64,000 bases of DNA from Halostagnicola sp. A56 (lineage in GTDB: Archaea; Halobacteriota; Halobacteria; Halobacteriales; Natrialbaceae): assembly GCF_000691505.1 (NCBI RefSeq), contig NZ_JMIP02000025.1, positions 151,312 to 215,311 on the forward strand. Direction: 5' to 3'. Of this stretch, positions 60,016-64,000 are shown one piece after another. The first letter of the stretch is position 1. Each line of letters starts with the position of its first letter. The notes beneath the pieces are model-generated. The model did not search any database. It worked only from the letters and a program-made list of their open reading frames with translations, and was not told where the DNA came from. The position numbers were made by a program, and so were the translations under genes.

Positions 60016-61734
60016 CTACTTATTTCGCTTGGCAGCAGGATTTGTTACAGCACCATTGGCAGCAGAGCCGAACATGTCGGCATACTTTCGAAGGAAGCCA
60101 CCTTCGTACTCGGGTTCAGGTGGTTCCCAGTCTTCAAGACGTGCATTGAGTGCTTCCTCAGAGAGATCTACAGACAGTTCGCGCTCACGGACATCAACGG
60201 TGACCGTGTCTCCATCCTCAAGAGCTGCTATGGGACCGCCGGTAGCAGCTTCTGGAGCGATATGGCCAATCATCGGGCCACGGGTTGCACCGGAGAAGCG
60301 GCCATCAGTAAGGAGCGCAACATCGTCCTCGTAACCCTGCCCAACGACAGCAGCGGTCACTCCGAGCATCTCACGCATCCCAGGACCACCTTGTGGTCCT
60401 TCATTACGAATAACTAATATCTCACCGGATTCAATCTCACCCTCCTGAACGTACGCCATCGCCTCCTCTTCTCCATCAAAGACACGTGCAGGGCCAGTTA
60501 GATTGAAACCTTCGTTGCCAGTAACCTTGAGAACGCCGCCGTGGGGTGATAGATTTCCTGTGAGTATTTTGATTGCCCCCTCCTTATGGAACGGGTCATC
60601 AACTGTAGCAAGAAAGTCTACGTCGATTTCTTCATCAGATGGCAGATTCAGAGTCTCCAATTCCTCTGCGATAGTGTTTCCGGTGATGGTCATAGCGTCG
60701 CCGTGGAGATATCCACCCGCAAGAAGTCGTCGGATAACAACAGGAACCCCACCAATTTCGTGGAGATCTTTCATAACATGCGAGCCACCCGGCTGGAGAT
60801 TTGCTATCTTTGGGGTCTGACTACTGATCTCGTCAAACTCCTCAATGGAGAGATCGATATCTGCCTCAGCAGCCATTGCAAGGACATGTAGAACACCATT
60901 CGTCGATCCACCCATTGCAGCCTGTAGTGTAATAGCGTTCTCGAATGATTCCTTTGTGAGAATATCACTTGGACGGCGGTCACTCTCAACAGCATCAAGA
61001 ACGATCTTGCCGGTCTCATGGGCGACTTCATAGCGTTCATCGCTCTCTGCAGGCGGCGAAGCGGCACCGAGTGGAGCAAGACCAATGACCTCACTAATTG
61101 ACGACATAGTATTCGCAGTGAACATCCCACCGCATGCACCCGCCCCCGGGCAGGCGTTACGCTCCATCTCATCCAGTTCTTCCTCAGTCATCTCGCCAGA
61201 AGCCACGGTGCCGACCCCTTCGAAGAGACTCTGCACTGTAATCTCGCGGCCTTCATGCTCTCCAGGCATGATGGACCCTCCATAAAGGAAAACACTCGGA
61301 AGGTCAGTACGGATTGCAGCCATCATCATGCCGGGGAGATTTTTGTCACATCCTGCGACGGTGACGAGCGCGTCCATACGCTCAGCAAATGAGACCAGTT
61401 CGACAGAGTCAGCAATGACTTCGCGGGAGATGAGTGAAGCCTTCATCCCCTCAGTTCCCATAGAGATTGCATCACTGACTGTGATCGTACCGAATTCAAT
61501 AGGCATACCGCCAGATTCGTCGATGCCATCGTAGGCAGTCTGAGCGACATCGTCCAGATGAACATTACAAGGGGTGATGTCTGCAGCTGGGTTGGCGATA
61601 CCAACTAATGGAGAAGATAGATCTTTATCATCATACCCCATTGCACGAAACATTGCGCGGTGTGGGGCGCGCTCTACCCCCTCTGTAACTTCGGTACTCC
61701 GTAACTTCGTTCGCTTTTTCGACTCACCCTGCAT
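60016..61734 (-). CDS. ilvD: Dihydroxy-acid dehydratase, about 572 aa
   Basis: Start ATG at 61734 ([13 protein letters not shown]) preferred; ATG at 61761 would add nine residues. Iron-sulfur Cys and active-site motifs are intact: [93 protein letters not shown]. Fe-S enzyme of Ile/Val/pantothenate synthesis. Full length. Upstream base use and the lack of other ilv genes suggest a stand-alone, possibly acquired copy. Confidence 0.95.
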   Translation of the reverse strand: MQGESKKRTKLRSTEVTEGVERAPHRAMFRAMGYDDKDLSSPLVGIANPAADITPCNVHLDDVAQTAYDGIDESGGMPIEFGTITVSDAISMGTEGMKASLISREVIADSVELVSFAERMDALVTVAGCDKNLPGMMMAAIRTDLPSVFLYGGSIMPGEHEGREITVQSLFEGVGTVASGEMTEEELDEMERNACPGAGACGGMFTANTMSSISEVIGLAPLGAASPPAESDERYEVAHETGKIVLDAVESDRRPSDILTKESFENAITLQAAMGGSTNGVLHVLAMAAEADIDLSIEEFDEISSQTPKIANLQPGGSHVMKDLHEIGGVPVVIRRLLAGGYLHGDAMTITGNTIAEELETLNLPSDEEIDVDFLATVDDPFHKEGAIKILTGNLSPHGGVLKVTGNEGFNLTGPARVFDGEEEAMAYVQEGEIESGEILVIRNEGPQGGPGMREMLGVTAAVVGQGYEDDVALLTDGRFSGATRGPMIGHIAPEAATGGPIAALEDGDTVTVDVRERELSVDLSEEALNARLEDWEPPEPEYEGGFLRKYADMFGSAANGAVTNPAAKRNK

Positions 61735-61761
61735 AGCCAAGGCACTTCTTTCGAATGACAA

Positions 61762-62107
61762 AGCAACTTCGAAACGCAGTTCTACTCACTGCTATGTCTT
61801 AGATCACTCTCAAAATGTGCGTATAGTGACTATGTATTCCACGGTAAAACATATCTGAGGAATAGGGCTCAATAGCGAGTAATAAGTGTTGTAGTGTTGT
61901 TGTAGTTTTTTCGGAGTCGGATAGAGCCGTTTCCAACACAGCCCAATTCTATAGTGGCGGTAGGAGTCCTAACGCAGTGTTTTCACATTCTAAGCAATAG
62001 TCCTTTAGAGCCGTTCGGAGAAAAACAATCGAGAAAAAATAATAATCTTGGTCTTGTATTGGCACTTTCTATGTTATTAGTGTTTCAACATCATTTCTAT
62101 GTTCTTT
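61762..62107. other. Gene-free stretch
   Basis: AT-rich, 346 bases; contains the ilvD promoter side and nothing else that I can support. Confidence 0.5.
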
Positions 62108-62281
62108 TTAGGAGTGATGCTCTGTCCATATTGGTTCGTAATGGAGTCTAACAAGCAGCCCACAGCTTTGACAGACTAAGTGTATTAAGCTGTCTTCTCC
62201 TGCTTTTGGTTCCATCTTTCCATTGCAGTAGTCGTCTAAGCAGTCTTGTTCGACCTCGTTCCAATCTCGTATCTCGCACAT
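62108..62281 (-). CDS. Small zinc protein, 57 aa
   Basis: ATG at 62281. QDCLDDYCNGKMEPKAGEDS then LVCQSCGLLVRLHYEPIW give two Cys pairs. Plasmid-type micro-protein, unknown. Confidence 0.5.
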   Translation of the reverse strand: MCEIRDWNEVEQDCLDDYCNGKMEPKAGEDSLIHLVCQSCGLLVRLHYEPIWTEHHS

Positions 62282-62379
62282 AGTGTTGGTAACTTGGTGG
62301 AGAATAATATACAGGCGAATATATTTCAACTATAGTTCTGTGCATTAAACCATTGTTCTTGTAGCTACAATCCCATAAT

Positions 62380-62562
62380 ATGGATTATGGGAACGAACTT
62401 GAGGAAAAGGTTGAATCGATTCTTGAAACACACTATATTCACCGTAGAGGGAACGAATACGAATGCAAGAAGTGTGGGACGAGAGTGTATTGTGGAAATA
62501 CACGGGCGTCACGGCAGGAGTTTTACGAACATCAGGCACGACACAACATGGATATTATTTAA
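62380..62562 (+). CDS. C2H2 zinc-finger protein, 60 aa
   Basis: ATG at 62380. NEYECKKCGTRVYCGNTRAS, EFYEHQARHNMDII: C-x2-C ... H-x3-H single finger with an N-terminal helix. Such one-finger proteins are common in archaeal viruses and plasmids. Confidence 0.65.
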   Translation: MDYGNELEEKVESILETHYIHRRGNEYECKKCGTRVYCGNTRASRQEFYEHQARHNMDII

Positions 62563-62580
62563 ACACGGTTGAAATATATC

Positions 62581-62793
62581 TTAATTCACCACTTCTACTT
62601 CGTCGTCAGGAAGTTTGTTGATTGATGTGTTATCATCAGGGTCAGAAGTGTTCTCCAAGAGTATTGAGATTGTTGTACGTGGCTCTTCACCACCTTTCAC
62701 TGTCATCTCTAGCACTTGTATAACATCCCACTCATTGTCTCTAAATTTGATTGTGTCTCCAATATCTATGTCTTGAGCATCTTTTTGTACCAT
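62581..62793 (-). CDS. Hypothetical protein, 70 aa
   Basis: ATG at 62793. IDIGDTIKFRDNEWDVIQVL, RTTISILLENTSDPDDNTSI; a small beta-barrel-like protein. Convergent with the zinc-finger gene. Unknown. Confidence 0.55.
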   Translation of the reverse strand: MVQKDAQDIDIGDTIKFRDNEWDVIQVLEMTVKGGEEPRTTISILLENTSDPDDNTSINKLPDDEVEVVN

Positions 62794-63051
62794 GAAAGGT
62801 GTGAAAACACAATCATTGATAGCTAATTAGAGACTACAGAATTAGATATTGTTCACCCCGTCATTGCTGACGGTCTCGGCTATGTCACTACGGAGAGTGC
62901 GTGGTGGAACCACGCCTAAAGACGTTGGCAGCAACCGAACTCGAGCAGACTTTGTTGAATCCAAGATGTAGTCTTGCTACTGATTGCTGTAAACTTCTTG
63001 GAATCATAATTCGCAGGATATTACTGTAGAAGGAATAAGAAATACTAATTG

Positions 63052-63873
63052 ATGATTTTCGGCTACAATTGGGAGTGGTGGCTTACTGAAGCTGCGCCCG
63101 GGCTTGGAGCATTTGCTTCATTGATTCTCGTTCTCTATTACGCTCGCTTATACCGAGAAACAAGGGAACAGACCAAGGCAACACAGGCTAGCTATGCCCC
63201 CAGTTTGGATACGAAGTTCGAGATAGAAGATAATGAGTTATTCTTGACTATAGCAAATCGTGGTGAAGGTAGTGCAAAAAACATTAGTCTGGAAGTGGAG
63301 GTCACAGCTAATAAAGAAACAACTGGGTATCTAGCAGACTTCCAGACTACTTTACAGCCGGGAATGGCCTTAGCAACAGATGACGACGCTATTGTCCGTC
63401 TCAAACCGATTGTGTATGACGTAACTGATGAAGATTTACCAGACACATATTTAATTTCTTATATTTCGGGCCTTTCTGGTGCGTTCGTAACCGTCAATCT
63501 TCGATATACAGATGTTATTGAACAACAGGAATTCAAGGACCATCTCGCTAATTCCAGTTTCAGAGTATATGGTGATTCTCTTGAAGAAATACTTCCTTTC
63601 CCTAGCCCATCGTATTTTTGGGCTACAGGGCCTGATATTGGGCTTTTTGGGCCAAAGCACATCGAGTTTCAGGAGCGTGTGGATTTAATTTGGAACGAAT
63701 GGAAGCGTGGGTTTCGGACCCGTCTACGAAACCTTCGGAGGGAAGGCTCTTTCAAAGAAACGTATATGGGGCCAGTCTTCCGTGAGGAAATTTACGCACA
63801 GTCAATTGATGTGAGTGATATAGACCTTTCACGTGAATTTCCTGAGCCCGATTCTGAAGAGTCAGAAGAGTAG
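63052..63873 (+). CDS. Membrane-anchored protein, 273 aa
   Basis: ATG at 63052. One N-terminal membrane segment (AAPGLGAFASLILVLYYARL) followed by a coiled segment and a soluble beta domain (IEDNELFLTIANRGEGSAKN, LRYTDVIEQQEFKDHLANSS). The layout (TM, Y-x-R-x-T-x-x-x-x-x, Ig-like domain) resembles many short anchored proteins of unknown role in archaea and bacteria. No catalytic motif. Confidence 0.65.
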   Translation: MIFGYNWEWWLTEAAPGLGAFASLILVLYYARLYRETREQTKATQASYAPSLDTKFEIEDNELFLTIANRGEGSAKNISLEVEVTANKETTGYLADFQTTLQPGMALATDDDAIVRLKPIVYDVTDEDLPDTYLISYISGLSGAFVTVNLRYTDVIEQQEFKDHLANSSFRVYGDSLEEILPFPSPSYFWATGPDIGLFGPKHIEFQERVDLIWNEWKRGFRTRLRNLRREGSFKETYMGPVFREEIYAQSIDVSDIDLSREFPEPDSEESEE

Positions 63874-63888
63874 AGATATGGATATACG

Positions 63889-64000
63889 TTAGATGTTATT
63901 GAGGTAATCTCTTCGCTGCTCCATTTTTTCTTCTGCTGAACGTTTATCGTAGTGCTTTTCGAGAACGTCTTCAGACACATCTGCTCTATCTGAGACCATC
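63889..64000 (-). CDS. Tyrosine recombinase, C-terminal end (continues beyond window)
   Basis: The minus strand reads VSDRADVSEDVLEKHYDKRS then AEEKMEQRRDYLNNI and a stop at 63889. The S-x-x-V-L-x-x-H-Y-D-K-R segment is the active-site Tyr region of XerC/D-like haloarchaeal recombinases. It suggests that another integrative element, or the outer end of this island, begins here. Confidence 0.7.
   Translation of the reverse strand, partial: MVSDRADVSEDVLEKHYDKRSAEEKMEQRRDYLNNI

Noticed and set aside
1-64000. rRNA, tRNA and known riboswitches
   Set aside because: None recognised on either strand.

Overview
The window is haloarchaeal DNA, most like Natrinema, Haloterrigena or Natrialba and relatives. 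The signs are acidic proteins, a TATA-binding protein, Orc1/Cdc6, archaellins with a class III signal, HalOD1, HEWD and PhiH1-repressor families, and a type I-B CRISPR repeat. It is almost entirely accessory DNA and is unusually rearranged.

Region 1 (about 1-23.5 kb) is a patchwork of pieces a few hundred bases long. Most are truncated ends of recognisable genes: ABC transporters, TAXI receptor, histidine kinase, lysA, amino-acid permease, ilvE, NuoH/NuoI, TBP, haem-sensor transducer, IclR, aIF1, NikR, glnA/lrp, cas2, HalOD1, TrbL-like and HamA-like. They are joined without any transposase that I can see, sometimes in frame, giving chimeric open frames. Several pieces keep native gene pairs (glnA-lrp, nuoH-nuoI, ABC ATPase-permease). 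Some genes broken here have their other half elsewhere in the window, with 41 or 146 bp present at both broken ends. Intact copies of the essential genes must lie outside the window, or the contig is chimeric. A few small genes look whole (3054, 8533, 16421, 16855, 21334).

Region 2 (23.5-24.4 kb) is a leaderless CRISPR array of 13 full repeats. A two-repeat array beside a truncated cas2 lies at 17.3-17.7 kb.

Region 3 (24.8-42.4 kb) is the best preserved block. It has an Orc1/Cdc6 initiator, a tyrosine recombinase and a long leftward operon (39.5 to about 26.9 kb) of small membrane proteins, a 1053-residue repeat protein and a beta-helix-like surface protein, interrupted by a rightward O-antigen ligase-like gene. 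A rightward operon (39.7-42.4 kb) encodes a P-loop ATPase and small proteins. Between the two divergent operons lie four TGGCCAC boxes spaced exactly 12 bp apart. I read it as an undescribed virus-like or plasmid-derived element; spindle-shaped or pleomorphic virus and secretion or pilus apparatus are the competing readings.

Region 4 (42.6-49.8 kb) is a second integrative cassette: a 344-aa tyrosine integrase, several winged-helix regulators, a PD-(D/E)XK-like protein, a DUF488 protein and a 539-aa protein in translationally overlapped order.

Region 5 (49.8-58.8 kb) starts with a chimera of two element-3 sequences. It then holds surface-glycan genes (sulfatase-like, a frameshifted glycosyltransferase, a family 2 glycosyltransferase), a 5'-truncated TraG/HerA-type ATPase and three archaellin genes plus the start of a fourth. 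Region 6 (58.9-64 kb) has a mini-operon of small plasmid-type genes, an intact ilvD, small zinc proteins, an unknown membrane protein and the end of another tyrosine recombinase at the right edge. All calls rest on reading motifs and family resemblance by eye; no database search was run.
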